Shown here: positions 1-6,377 of the stretch, piece by piece
Position numbering within the stretch: position 1 is the first letter of the stretch
How the letters are laid out: each line of letters starts with the position of its first letter
Origin: Paracoccaceae bacterium
GTDB lineage: Bacteria; Pseudomonadota; Alphaproteobacteria; Rhodobacterales; Rhodobacteraceae
Reading direction: 5' to 3'
DNA length: 12,585 nucleotides
NCBI GenBank assembly: GCA_007128995.1
Contig: SKWJ01000486.1
Location: forward strand, 1 to 12,585
Position numbers and translations under genes: made by a program
Notes under the pieces: model-generated
Told to the model about the DNA's origin: nothing
The model's input: the letters and a program-made list of their open reading frames with translations, nothing else
The model's database searches: none

Positions 1-600
1 ATTGTCGGGGGGCGATGGGACGAAACCGGGCGTATTGCATTTTCGATCCTGCAAGATGCCGGGCTTCAGCCGTCACATCACCTTCTGGACATTGGGGCCG
101 GGGCACTGCGTCTGGGCTGCAAGGTCGTCCCATATCTGGCGCCGGGCCATTACTGGGCGACCGATGCCTCTCGGGCGCTGATGCTGGCCGGGCATGCATC
201 AGAGCTGGCCGATCCTGCGCGGCTGGATGTGGCGCAGCTGGTCGAGGATGCGTGCTTCGCCTTTCCGGGAATTCCGGGAACCATCACGCACGCGATTGCC
301 TTTGCGGTCTTTCCGCATCTGCCAGCAGAGTATCTGGGGTTGGCCCTGGCCTCGATGCGCCGTTTTGCGCAACTGGAGGTGTTCCTGTTTACGCTCTTCC
401 TTGCGCCTGGCGCGGCATCGGCCAAATCCCCGTATCGGCAGGCAGACGGAGTTGTCACACATGCCGCCCGCGCGCCCTATCACATGCTTTTGCCCGATCT
501 GTGCGGGCTTGCGCACAGCCATGGCTGGCAACTGACGCGCAGCCCTGTCTTGCTACCGCGCGGGCAGATCCTGTTTTCGGCGCGGCGGCAACGCGGCTGA
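1..600 (+). CDS. SAM-dependent methyltransferase, class I (5' truncated)
   Basis: The frame is open from the first base and stops at TGA 598-600, giving 199 residues of C-terminal protein; the start lies outside the window. Near residues 28-37 the sequence LLDIGAGALR fits motif I of class I (Rossmann) S-adenosylmethionine methyltransferases, and ATDAS (about 53-57) fits the acidic residue at the end of beta-2 that binds the ribose of SAM. The later stretch THAIAFAVFPHLP fits the region around the post-motif strand. The substrate cannot be told from this part. It converges on tdh with only 20 bp between the two stop codons, and no clear terminator is seen there. The methyltransferase fold is fairly sure from motif I; the specific function is unknown. 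Confidence 0.7.
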   Translation: MVGGRWDETGRIAFSILQDAGLQPSHHLLDIGAGALRLGCKVVPYLAPGHYWATDASRALMLAGHASELADPARLDVAQLVEDACFAFPGIPGTITHAIAFAVFPHLPAEYLGLALASMRRFAQLEVFLFTLFLAPGAASAKSPYRQADGVVTHAARAPYHMLLPDLCGLAHSHGWQLTRSPVLLPRGQILFSARRQRG

Positions 601-620
601 CAGGTCTGGCAGGGCTGTGG

Positions 621-1646
621 TTACCGCCACTCCAGCACCACCTTGCCTGAACTGCCGCTGCGCATGGTTTCAAACCCGGCTTCGAAATCAGCGGCCTTAA
701 AGCGATGCGTGATCACAGGTCCTATGTTCAACCCGTTTTCCAGCATGGCGATCATCTTGTACCATGTCTCAAAAATCTCGCGGCCATAGACGCCCTTGAT
801 CGTGATCGCCTTGAACACGATGCGTGACCAGTCCACTGGGCTTTTGCCCGGCGGGATACCCAACAGCGCGATGCGCCCGCCCATGACCAGATTTTCCACC
901 ATCTGATCAAGCGCCTGCTGATTGCCTGACATCTCAAGGCCGACATCGAAGCCTTCGCGCATTTTCAGCCGGGATTTCACATCGGCCAGATCTTCCTGTG
1001 CCACGTTGACCGGCACCACATCGGCCACTTTCGCGGCTAGCTCCAGCCGCACCGGATTTACATCCGTGATGACGACATGGCGCGCGCCGACATGGCGCGC
1101 GACAGCGGCCGCCATGATCCCGATCGGCCCTGCACCGGTGACCAGCACATCCTCGCCCACCAGATCGAAGCTGAGTGCCGTGTGCACGGCATTGCCCAAC
1201 GGGTCGAGGATTGCGCCGATCTCGTCATCAATGGCATCCGGCAAGGGCACCACGTTGAACGAAGGCAGGCGCAGATATTCGGCAAATGCGCCTTGTTCAT
1301 TGACACCGATGCCGCGTGTGGCAGGGTCGAGGTGGAACTTGCCCGCCCGCGACTGGCGGCTGTCGCGCCCGATCAGATGCCCCTCGCCCGAACAGCGCTG
1401 GCCAACCGCCAGCCCGGTCACATTGCGGCCCATTTCCACGATCTCGCCTGCGAATTCATGGCCTGTGATCAGCGGCACCGGGACTGTGCGCTGCGCCCAG
1501 TCGTCCCAGTTCCAGATATGAATATCCGTCCCACAAATCCCGGTCTTGTGCACCCGTATCAGCACATCATCCGCGCCGATCGCGGGAACCGGGGCTTCGA
1601 TCTGCCACAGCCCCGGTTCAGGACGGGATTTTTGCAGCGCTTTCAT
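621..1646 (-). CDS. tdh: L-threonine 3-dehydrogenase
   Basis: This cytosolic zinc- and NAD-dependent medium-chain dehydrogenase oxidises L-threonine to 2-amino-3-oxobutanoate, which Kbl then cleaves. The protein has 341 residues, the same length as E. coli Tdh, and aligns without gaps in the N-terminal half. Catalytic zinc and proton-relay residues are present: C38, T40, H43, H63 and E64 in GICGTDIH and TGHEFAG. The NAD site is visible as GAGPIG (171-176) with D195 for the ribose. The structural zinc lobe is odd: the positions matching E. coli C93, C96, C99 and C107 are G93, S96, S99 and D107, so that site is lost while neighbours SGEGH and GIGVN are kept. The ATG overlaps the kbl stop as ATGA, indicating translational coupling. 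Identification is firm. Confidence 0.96.
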   Translation of the reverse strand: MKALQKSRPEPGLWQIEAPVPAIGADDVLIRVHKTGICGTDIHIWNWDDWAQRTVPVPLITGHEFAGEIVEMGRNVTGLAVGQRCSGEGHLIGRDSRQSRAGKFHLDPATRGIGVNEQGAFAEYLRLPSFNVVPLPDAIDDEIGAILDPLGNAVHTALSFDLVGEDVLVTGAGPIGIMAAAVARHVGARHVVITDVNPVRLELAAKVADVVPVNVAQEDLADVKSRLKMREGFDVGLEMSGNQQALDQMVENLVMGGRIALLGIPPGKSPVDWSRIVFKAITIKGVYGREIFETWYKMIAMLENGLNIGPVITHRFKAADFEAGFETMRSGSSGKVVLEWR

Positions 1647-2830
1647 GCCAGCACCCCGGTATCACGGCCGGCTTGCGCAAAGGCCGCCAATGCCTGATCA
1701 AGGTCCTTGCGCGTCAAGGCTGCATTCATCTGTGTGCGGATGCGCGCTTGCCCTTTGGGGACCACCGGAAAGAAGAATGGAGCAACATAGACGCCCAGTT
1801 CAAACAGTCGCGCGGCCATGGCTTGGGCGCGATGCGCGTCATGCAACATGACAGGGATTATCGGGTGTTCGCCAGCCAGCAGGTCAAAGCCTGCGGCGGC
1901 AAGCCCCGCGCGCCAATAGGCGGCATTGTCGAAAAGCTGCGCGCGCAGGTCGTCGGCGCGCGCGACCAGATCCAGCGCCGCGATCCCGGCGGCGACGATG
2001 GCAGGCGGCAGCGCGTTGGAGAACAGATAGGGCCGCGCGCGCTGGCGCAGCAGGTCGATCACAGGTTGCGGCCCGGCAATATAGCCGCCCAATGCGCCGC
2101 CCAGCGCTTTGCCCAGGGTTCCGGTCAGAATGTCGGCACGCAGCCCGAAATGTGCAGGTGTGCCTCGGCCCTGCGGCCCGATGAAGCCTGTGGCATGGCA
2201 GTCATCGACCATTAACACGGCCTCATACTGGTCAGCCAGCGCCCGGATCTCGGGCAGCCTTGCCAGAGTGCCATCCATCGAGAAGACGCCATCCGTAGCG
2301 ATCATCACATGACGCGCACCTTGCGCGCGGGCCGCCTTCAGTTGCATCTCCAGATCGTCCATATCTGAATTGGCGTAGCGATATCGCCGTGCCTTGCACA
2401 GGCGAATGCCGTCGATGATGCTAGCATGGTTCAGCGCGTCCGAGATGACCGCATCTTCTGGCCCCAGCAACGGCTCGAACACTGCGCCATTGGCATCGAA
2501 ACAGGCCGCGAAAAGGATGCTGTCATCCGTGCCCAGATACTGCGCAAGCCGCGTTTCCAGCGTGCGATGCATGTCCTGCGTACCGCAGATGAACCGGACC
2601 GAGGCCATACCGAAACCGTGACTTTCCATCGCTTGTGTTGCCGCCGCCACCAGCGCAGGATGATCAGCAAGTCCAAGATAGTTGTTCGCACACAGATTGA
2701 TGACATCGCGCCCATCGACCTGCACATGCGTCATCTGTGGGGTCGCGATAAGGCGTTCGCGCTTGTACAGACCATCCGCGTCGATCTGGTGCAGGGTGTC
2801 GCGTAGCTGGTGCAGAAATGCGTCTGACAT
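1643..2830 (-). CDS. kbl: Glycine C-acetyltransferase (2-amino-3-ketobutyrate CoA ligase)
   Basis: This is a PLP-dependent alpha-oxoamine synthase family enzyme that splits 2-amino-3-oxobutanoate with CoA into glycine and acetyl-CoA, completing threonine breakdown with Tdh. The chosen ATG at 2830 gives 395 residues, close to the E. coli length of 398, and has a GGAGG ribosome-binding site 4 nt upstream; the frame extends to an earlier ATG at 2884, but that would run through the promoter-like TTGACA. The PLP lysine is K241 in [21 protein letters not shown] (207-215) supplies the acidic residue to the PLP nitrogen and a conserved His. NSGN-type family features such as [10 protein letters not shown] (71-80) and CGTQDMH (82-88) are present. 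It forms a two-gene unit with tdh, in the same order as in E. coli. Confidence 0.96.
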   Translation of the reverse strand: MSDAFLHQLRDTLHQIDADGLYKRERLIATPQMTHVQVDGRDVINLCANNYLGLADHPALVAAATQAMESHGFGMASVRFICGTQDMHRTLETRLAQYLGTDDSILFAACFDANGAVFEPLLGPEDAVISDALNHASIIDGIRLCKARRYRYANSDMDDLEMQLKAARAQGARHVMIATDGVFSMDGTLARLPEIRALADQYEAVLMVDDCHATGFIGPQGRGTPAHFGLRADILTGTLGKALGGALGGYIAGPQPVIDLLRQRARPYLFSNALPPAIVAAGIAALDLVARADDLRAQLFDNAAYWRAGLAAAGFDLLAGEHPIIPVMLHDAHRAQAMAARLFELGVYVAPFFFPVVPKGQARIRTQMNAALTRKDLDQALAAFAQAGRDTGVLA

Positions 2831-2855
2831 GGGGCCTCCGCGCTGGGTTTCGGGC

Positions 2856-2884
2856 AGAATCCGTAAAAGCGGATTAAATGTCAA
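2856..2884 (-). promoter_or_regulatory. Candidate kbl-tdh promoter with palindromic operator
   Basis: On the minus strand TTGACA (2884-2879) is a perfect -35 match, and GATTCT (2861-2856) at 17-bp spacing is a weak -10. A dyad AATCCG-N6-CGGATT (2858-2875) fills the spacer and touches the -10, where a bound repressor would block polymerase. Transcription would start near 2849, about 20 nt upstream of the kbl ATG and just before its GGAGG site. A further CGGAT half-site occurs at 2904-2908. The obvious candidate ligand is the regulator encoded just upstream. The sequence match is direct; function is inferred. Confidence 0.5.
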
Positions 2885-2917
2885 GATAAAAGAAACACTA
2901 TCACGGATATGCGTCCG

Positions 2918-3496
2918 CTATAGCGACTCAACAATCAGGAAGACACGGGCTGCGCCGATAGGCGCGGCGATGCTGTGGGATTGGTCCGCCCGGTAGCGTG
3001 CCGTGTCATTGGGACCAAGCTCTCGGCACTCTTCCCCGGCGCGGATGGTCACCCGACCGTCCAGAACCGTCAGTTGCTCTCGTGTGCCGGCGCCGTGCGG
3101 ATCGCTGTCAAGCACGCCCCCCTGATCCAGACGGATGTCATAGACTTCCAGCCTGCCTGCCTGATCGGGGGGCGACAGGATCGTGATCTGGCAGCCCCGG
3201 CCGTGGCCCGCGATCATCGGTGCTTGCGCGGCCGAGATCACTTCGATTGTCGGGGTGTCCGATGCATCCAGCAGGCCCGCGAAATCCACCTGCAGGGCGC
3301 GGGTCAGGTTCCACAAGGTTGCGACTGTGGGAGAGGATTCGCCGCGTTCGATCTGGCTGACCATCGACCTGCTGACACCGGACAGCTTTGCAACCGCATC
3401 AAGCGACAGGCCTTGCCGCTGCCGCGCATCCTTAAGGCGCGAGGGCAGGCGACTGAGAATCTGATCGGCAGAAATGTCTTGCATGCTGTCAGCCAT
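2918..3496 (-). CDS. XRE-family transcriptional regulator with C-terminal cupin domain
   Basis: A cytosolic DNA-binding regulator of 192 residues. Residues about 20-75 form a Cro/C1-type helix-turn-helix; the second and recognition helices lie in LDAVAKLSG and VSRSMVSQIERGESSPT (41-57). Residues about 115-190 resemble a cupin_2 barrel (EQLTVLDGRVTIRAGEE, then DTARYRADQSHSI), which in this family senses a small ligand. Several HTH-cupin members control amino acid or amine catabolism. It ends 87 bp upstream of kbl on the same strand, which suggests that it controls the threonine operon, though this is inferred. The ATG at 3496 has only an adjacent GGGA upstream; the ATG four codons further in (3484) has that GGGA 12 nt upstream, so the start is uncertain by four residues. 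Confidence 0.85.
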   Translation of the reverse strand: MADSMQDISADQILSRLPSRLKDARQRQGLSLDAVAKLSGVSRSMVSQIERGESSPTVATLWNLTRALQVDFAGLLDASDTPTIEVISAAQAPMIAGHGRGCQITILSPPDQAGRLEVYDIRLDQGGVLDSDPHGAGTREQLTVLDGRVTIRAGEECRELGPNDTARYRADQSHSIAAPIGAARVFLIVESL

Positions 3497-3639
3497 TCCC
3501 GATGCGCCGGATCAAGTCAACGCCCAAAGCGATTGATCCCGCCGCGATGGTCTGAACCTGACAGCGCGCAAGTGTCGACTGGCTGGCACATTGAAGTGAA
3601 AAAGACCTCTGCATAACGCGAAACCGCCGCAAATGCCCC

Positions 3640-3659
3640 GCCCGGCGGCAACGCCGGGC
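3640..3659. repeat. 8-bp hairpin with GCAA tetraloop
   Basis: GCCCGGCG (3640-3647) pairs perfectly with CGCCGGGC (3652-3659) around a GCAA loop, a GNRA tetraloop when read on the plus strand. It adjoins the left arm of the 16-nt inverted repeat and shares its GGGC with that arm. No T-tract follows, so it is not a terminator alone. It may be part of the same intergenic repeat unit. Confidence 0.5.
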
Positions 3660-3660
3660 A

Positions 3661-3690
3661 GCGCCTGCCTGCCCCCCGGCAGGCGCTTTT
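3661..3690 (+). terminator. Terminator-like hairpin (plus-strand orientation)
   Basis: GCGCCTGCC (3661-3669) pairs perfectly with GGCAGGCGC (3678-3686) over an 8-nt C-rich loop and is followed by TTTT (3687-3690). This has the form of a rho-independent terminator read rightward, but no rightward gene precedes it, so it would stop only antisense transcription. It may instead be a structural part of the inverted-repeat element. Confidence 0.35.
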
Positions 3691-3698
3691 GGCGCCGC

Positions 3699-3727
3699 AA
3701 CATTTTGAAACGAGATGACCTTGTCAA
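3699..3727 (-). promoter_or_regulatory. Weak candidate leftward promoter inside the repeat element
   Basis: A perfect TTGACA (3727-3722, minus strand) is followed at 17 bp by AATGTT (3704-3699), which matches only three of six -10 positions. It could drive the XRE regulator with a leader of about 190 nt containing the hairpins at 3640-3686, or a small RNA. Confidence 0.25.
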
Positions 3728-3756
3728 CCTTTTCGCCAGTGGCGCCGTCGTGCCAG

Positions 3757-3778
3757 AGCGCCTACCCAGGCAGGCGCT
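3757..3778 (-). repeat. Hairpin downstream of the ABC1 kinase gene
   Basis: AGCGCCT (3757-3763) pairs with AGGCGCT (3772-3778) around an 8-nt loop. It begins about 26 nt past the kinase stop and could protect or end that transcript, but no T-tract follows in the leftward direction, so a rho-independent terminator is not supported. Confidence 0.35.
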
Positions 3779-3804
3779 GCCCTCATTTCTTCTTCTAAGC
3801 CGGG

Positions 3805-5124
3805 TCAGCGCGCCTTGGCCCATGGTTCCAGCAAGGGGCGCAACCGGATCTCTGCGCCAAGGCGCTGGGCCAGAAGATACATGCCACCAATCTTGCGATG
3901 CAGAAACAGAAGATCCGCCGGTGGCACATGCCAGAATTCCCGCGCAGCCCCCAGGGCCTGGCCTTCACGCGCAAGATCTTCGATCAGCGTTGCATTTGCG
4001 AACTCATATGCCGCATCCTGACGCAGTGGTGCACTGGCCTTGATCGCAAGCGCCACGATCAGCGCCTTGCGGTCCTCGGGCTGGTCAGGGCGGAAATACC
4101 CAAGTGCTGCCATCTGCGCCCAGACCTGTGCCTGATCCGTCGCAAGAAACGCGCGAAGCAACTGGCGGTAGCGCTCTGCCGTTGCGGGGGCAATGGAGCG
4201 GGTTGCCCCGAAATCCAGCAGCACGATCCGCCCATCCGGGGCAAGGCGGTAATTGGCAAAATTCGGATCGGTCTGCATCTGACCCAGCGCAAACAATTCG
4301 CGCAGGACCAGCGAGATCAGATCCCCCGCAAGCTGGTTGCGGACGGCCTGCGGTGCAGAAATGGCCGAGTCGATCGGGGCGCTTTCGATGAAATCCATCG
4401 CCAGAATGCGCCCGGTGCTAAGATCGCCATGCACTTGCGGCACCAGAAATTGCGGGTCGTCTGACAAGGTCTGCCCGAAGGCCTGCAAGGCGCGGGCCTC
4501 TCGAAAGTAGTCCGCTTCCTCGTGCAACTGTGCGCGGGCTTCGGTCATCAAGGGCGTGATATCAAGCCCTTTTGGCAAGACACCGGGCATGCGCAACAGG
4601 CGCCCGAGCGTAGCGATATCGCTGTCAATGCTGCTGGCAATACCCGGGAATTGCACCTTTATGGCCAGCGCGCGCCCGTCTTTCAGCCATGCCCGATGCA
4701 CCTGCCCGATAGAGGCCGCAGCAATGGGCCGGACCTCGAACCGCGCCAGTTTCTTTTGCCAACCTGCACCCCATTCTGCCGTCAGGACCGATTTCAGCTG
4801 TGCCGGGGGCATGGCCGGGGCACTCGCCTGCAACTGTCCCAGTATGGCCGTCAGTTCCGGCGGCAATGCCAGACCGTTTTCCAGCGACAGCATCTGCCCC
4901 AGCTTCATTGCAGCGCCGCGCAGATGCGCCAGACCACCGGCAAGGCGCAGGGCATTGGCAGGGGTCAGCACGGCCTGGGCAAGGTCAGGGCGCTGACCCC
5001 GCAACATGGTGCTGGCCACACTGCCCAGTGTCGCGCCCAGAATACCGCTGGCAACCCCGCCCATGCGCAGGTTGCGCGCAAAGGCGCGTTCGGGAACAGG
5101 GCGCGGGACAGGTGGCATGGTCAT
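3805..5124 (-). CDS. ABC1/UbiB-family atypical kinase (COQ8/ADCK-like)
   Basis: A protein-kinase-like ATPase of the ABC1/ADCK/UbiB family, members of which support ubiquinone biosynthesis. With the ATG at 5124 it has 439 residues; an ATG two codons later (5118) is equally possible, while a TTG at 5226 would overlap the preceding gene by 43 bp. Neither ATG has a strong ribosome-binding site. Visible family features are KLGQ (74-77, the KxGQ motif), the alanine-rich loop AAASIGQ (135-141), the ATP lysine K156 in AIKVQ, ExDYxxEA (203-210), the catalytic-loop equivalent QTDPNFANY (284-292) and DFG (304-306). The QTDPNFANY form is like mitochondrial COQ8 (QTDPNWSNF) rather than the DxHPGN of E. 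coli UbiB. Residues about 25-40 are small and hydrophobic, but no clear membrane segment is seen at the C terminus, unlike E. coli UbiB. It follows the D-lyxose isomerase gene by 59 bp. Confidence 0.88.
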   Translation of the reverse strand: MTMPPVPRPVPERAFARNLRMGGVASGILGATLGSVASTMLRGQRPDLAQAVLTPANALRLAGGLAHLRGAAMKLGQMLSLENGLALPPELTAILGQLQASAPAMPPAQLKSVLTAEWGAGWQKKLARFEVRPIAAASIGQVHRAWLKDGRALAIKVQFPGIASSIDSDIATLGRLLRMPGVLPKGLDITPLMTEARAQLHEEADYFREARALQAFGQTLSDDPQFLVPQVHGDLSTGRILAMDFIESAPIDSAISAPQAVRNQLAGDLISLVLRELFALGQMQTDPNFANYRLAPDGRIVLLDFGATRSIAPATAERYRQLLRAFLATDQAQVWAQMAALGYFRPDQPEDRKALIVALAIKASAPLRQDAAYEFANATLIEDLAREGQALGAAREFWHVPPADLLFLHRKIGGMYLLAQRLGAEIRLRPLLEPWAKAR

Positions 5125-5183
5125 CTGCGCGAAGATGGTGCGTCGGGCGCAAAAGTCGAGGGGACGGTCACATCCCCGCTGCG

Positions 5184-5864
5184 TCAGGCAAGATATCTTG
5201 CGTAATCGCTGACCAGAAGTCGCCAAGGTGGCGTATCTTCCTGCACTGTGGTGAAGCGCGGCAGTGGAGGATCAAAAATATTGTCGGTCTCGTCATCATT
5301 GACAGTGCTGACTTCGCCAATCAGGCAATCCGCGCCTTCCGCCCAGAACGCGTGCCAGTCGCCGGGTTGCAAGGTGACGCTTTCGCCGGGCGCAAGGCGC
5401 AACTTGCCGCCGGGCCGGAAATGGCGCAAGACCCCGTCACAGCACACGGTGATGGGCCGGTCCGGGTCACGTGTTCCGTCAGCAGCCGAGGCGAAAAGCT
5501 CGACGACCAGCGTTCCGCCGCCGCGATTGATGATGTCTTCGGTTTTCAGCACATGCGTGTGCATCGGACTGAGCTGATTGGCCCGAGAGATCAGCAGCTT
5601 TTCGGCATAAACCATGCCGCGCCCGGCCTGCAACGCGTCGGGAGTTCCGTTGCGCAAGGTGAACAGCGCAAGGCCAGTCTGCGCAAAATCGCCCAGCCCA
5701 TAATCGGTTATGTCCCAGCCAAGGCGCCGATCCCGGACCTGTGCATGGTCACTGGCGCGCAGAGCATCAGGCGCAAGATGCGCAAACGGTGGCAAGGCAA
5801 CCTGAAAGCTGTCGATGAAAGCCTGCGCCGCTTGCAGGATCTCATTGATATCGGACCGTTGCAT
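5184..5864 (-). CDS. D-lyxose isomerase (cupin sugar isomerase)
   Basis: A 226-residue cytosolic cupin-fold enzyme of the D-lyxose ketol-isomerase family (PF07385-type), which interconverts D-lyxose and D-xylulose and often also D-mannose and D-fructose. Likely metal ligands are H102, H104 and E109 in MHTHVLKTED and H171 in PGDWHAFW. The endings GEVSTVNDDETDNIF (183-197) and PRF are typical of the family. The ATG at 5864 has AGGAG (minus strand, 5878-5874) 9 nt upstream. No sugar transporter, kinase or sugar regulator is adjacent, so its pathway role here is unknown; it sits between mutT and the ABC1 kinase gene on the same strand. Confidence 0.9.
   Translation of the reverse strand: MQRSDINEILQAAQAFIDSFQVALPPFAHLAPDALRASDHAQVRDRRLGWDITDYGLGDFAQTGLALFTLRNGTPDALQAGRGMVYAEKLLISRANQLSPMHTHVLKTEDIINRGGGTLVVELFASAADGTRDPDRPITVCCDGVLRHFRPGGKLRLAPGESVTLQPGDWHAFWAEGADCLIGEVSTVNDDETDNIFDPPLPRFTTVQEDTPPWRLLVSDYARYLA
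5188..5201. repeat. 14-bp perfect palindrome at the end of the D-lyxose isomerase gene
   Basis: GCAAGATATCTTGC is a perfect palindrome within the last codons of the isomerase gene, centred about 70 bp upstream of the ABC1 kinase ATG. It could be an operator, but it also encodes ARYLA in frame, so chance is a fair explanation. Confidence 0.3.
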
Positions 5865-5925
5865 AAGTTGGATCTCCTGATCTGGGCACGCTTGCCGTGA
5901 ACGATACTGACGAAATGTATGCTTG

Positions 5926-5960
5926 AAAACCGGCGCGCGCGGTTATGAACGGCGCGCGTC
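5926..5960 (-). terminator. Probable rho-independent terminator after mutT
   Basis: CGCGCGC (5934-5940) pairs with GCGCGCG (5952-5958), extended by a G-T and a G-C pair, with an 11-nt loop. Read leftward, the stem is followed after two bases by TTTT (5929-5926). It lies 19 nt past the mutT stop and about 60 bp before the D-lyxose isomerase start, so it would separate the ppi-argJ-mutT run from the isomerase. The short T-tract keeps this moderate. Confidence 0.5.
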
Positions 5961-5978
5961 GGGAATGGGTGCGGTCGC

Positions 5979-6377
5979 TCAGAGCCAGTCACGCAGGATC
6001 GGAATCAACGGCAGATCGGCGGCTGGCATGGGGTAATTGCGCAGATCTTCGGGGCGCACCCATTTCAATGACTGTGCCTCTCGCGGCTGTGGCTGGCCGC
6101 CCCATTTGCGACAGACAAACAGCGGCATGAGCAGGTGGAACGTCTCATAGCTATGGCTTGCAAAGGTCAGCGGCGCAAGACAGCTTTCCCATGTCTCGAT
6201 CCCCAGTTCCTCGTGCAATTCACGGATCAGGGCGGCTTCCGGCGTCTCGCCAGTCTCGATCTTGCCGCCGGGAAATTCCCATAATCCGGCCATGGACTTG
6301 CCCTCGGGGCGCTGCGCCAGCAGCACGCGGCCATCTGGATCGAGCAGGGCTACGGCAGCAACCAGAACCAGCGTCAC
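5979..6377 (-). CDS. mutT: Nudix hydrolase, MutT-like (8-oxo-dGTP diphosphatase)
   Basis: A small cytosolic Nudix pyrophosphohydrolase that in the MutT family clears 8-oxo-dGTP from the nucleotide pool. I chose the GTG at 6377, which forms a GTGA overlap with the argJ stop and gives 132 residues, near the usual MutT size (E. coli 129); the ATG at 6431 would add 18 residues inside argJ. The Nudix box is complete, with G38, E44 and REL-EEL-GI at 52-60, fitting G-x5-E-x7-REUxEExGU, and GLWEFPGGKIE precedes it. The C-terminal LKWVRPEDLRNYPMPAADLPLI matches MutT ends. Coupling to argJ is inferred from the overlap. A related Nudix activity is possible, but MutT is the best fit. Confidence 0.9.
   Translation of the reverse strand: MTLVLVAAVALLDPDGRVLLAQRPEGKSMAGLWEFPGGKIETGETPEAALIRELHEELGIETWESCLAPLTFASHSYETFHLLMPLFVCRKWGGQPQPREAQSLKWVRPEDLRNYPMPAADLPLIPILRDWL

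Larger units (their letters stand above)
3656..3782. repeat. 127-bp intergenic element with 16-nt perfect terminal inverted repeats
   Basis: GGGCAGCGCCTGCCTG occurs at 3656-3671 on the plus strand and identically on the minus strand at 3782-3767. Inside these arms AGGCGCT (3681-3687) can pair with AGCGCCT (3757-3763), and GGCGCC occurs at 3691-3696 and 3741-3746, so the whole unit can fold as one long interrupted hairpin or as two smaller ones. No transposase frame and no obvious target-site duplication are seen. It may be a REP/MITE-like dispersed element or a structured transcript end; which one cannot be decided from a single copy. Confidence 0.55.
3497..3804. other. Intergenic region between regulator and ABC1 kinase genes
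   Basis: These 308 bp hold no convincing gene. A 103-codon minus-strand frame covers most of it but is Arg/Gly-rich, runs through several hairpins, overlaps the kinase stop, and lacks a good ribosome-binding site. The stretch contains the inverted-repeat element and hairpins listed separately. The part nearest the regulator (3497-3639) shows no clear promoter, although a TTGACT occurs on the minus strand shortly before the regulator start, too close to be its -35. Confidence 0.6.

Noticed and set aside
601..620. Terminator between the methyltransferase and tdh
   Set aside because: Only 20 bp lie between the stops and no stable hairpin with a T-tract is seen.
595..620. Resemblance of GCTGACAGGTCTGGC at 595 to GCTGACAGGTTTGGC near 8699 as a dispersed repeat
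   Set aside because: Only about 15 bases match, one copy overlaps a coding end, and two occurrences in 12.5 kb are too few to support a repeat family.
3512..3823. 103-codon minus-strand frame in the gap between the regulator and the ABC1 kinase gene
   Set aside because: It overlaps the kinase stop, runs through perfect hairpins and inverted repeats, is Arg/Gly-rich with no recognisable domain, and has no convincing ribosome-binding site; it is better seen as translated intergenic repeat.
5125..5226. Longer ABC1 kinase start at a TTG (5226)
   Set aside because: It would overlap the D-lyxose isomerase gene by 43 bp with a rare start codon; the added sequence is Cys/Arg-rich and unlike the family.
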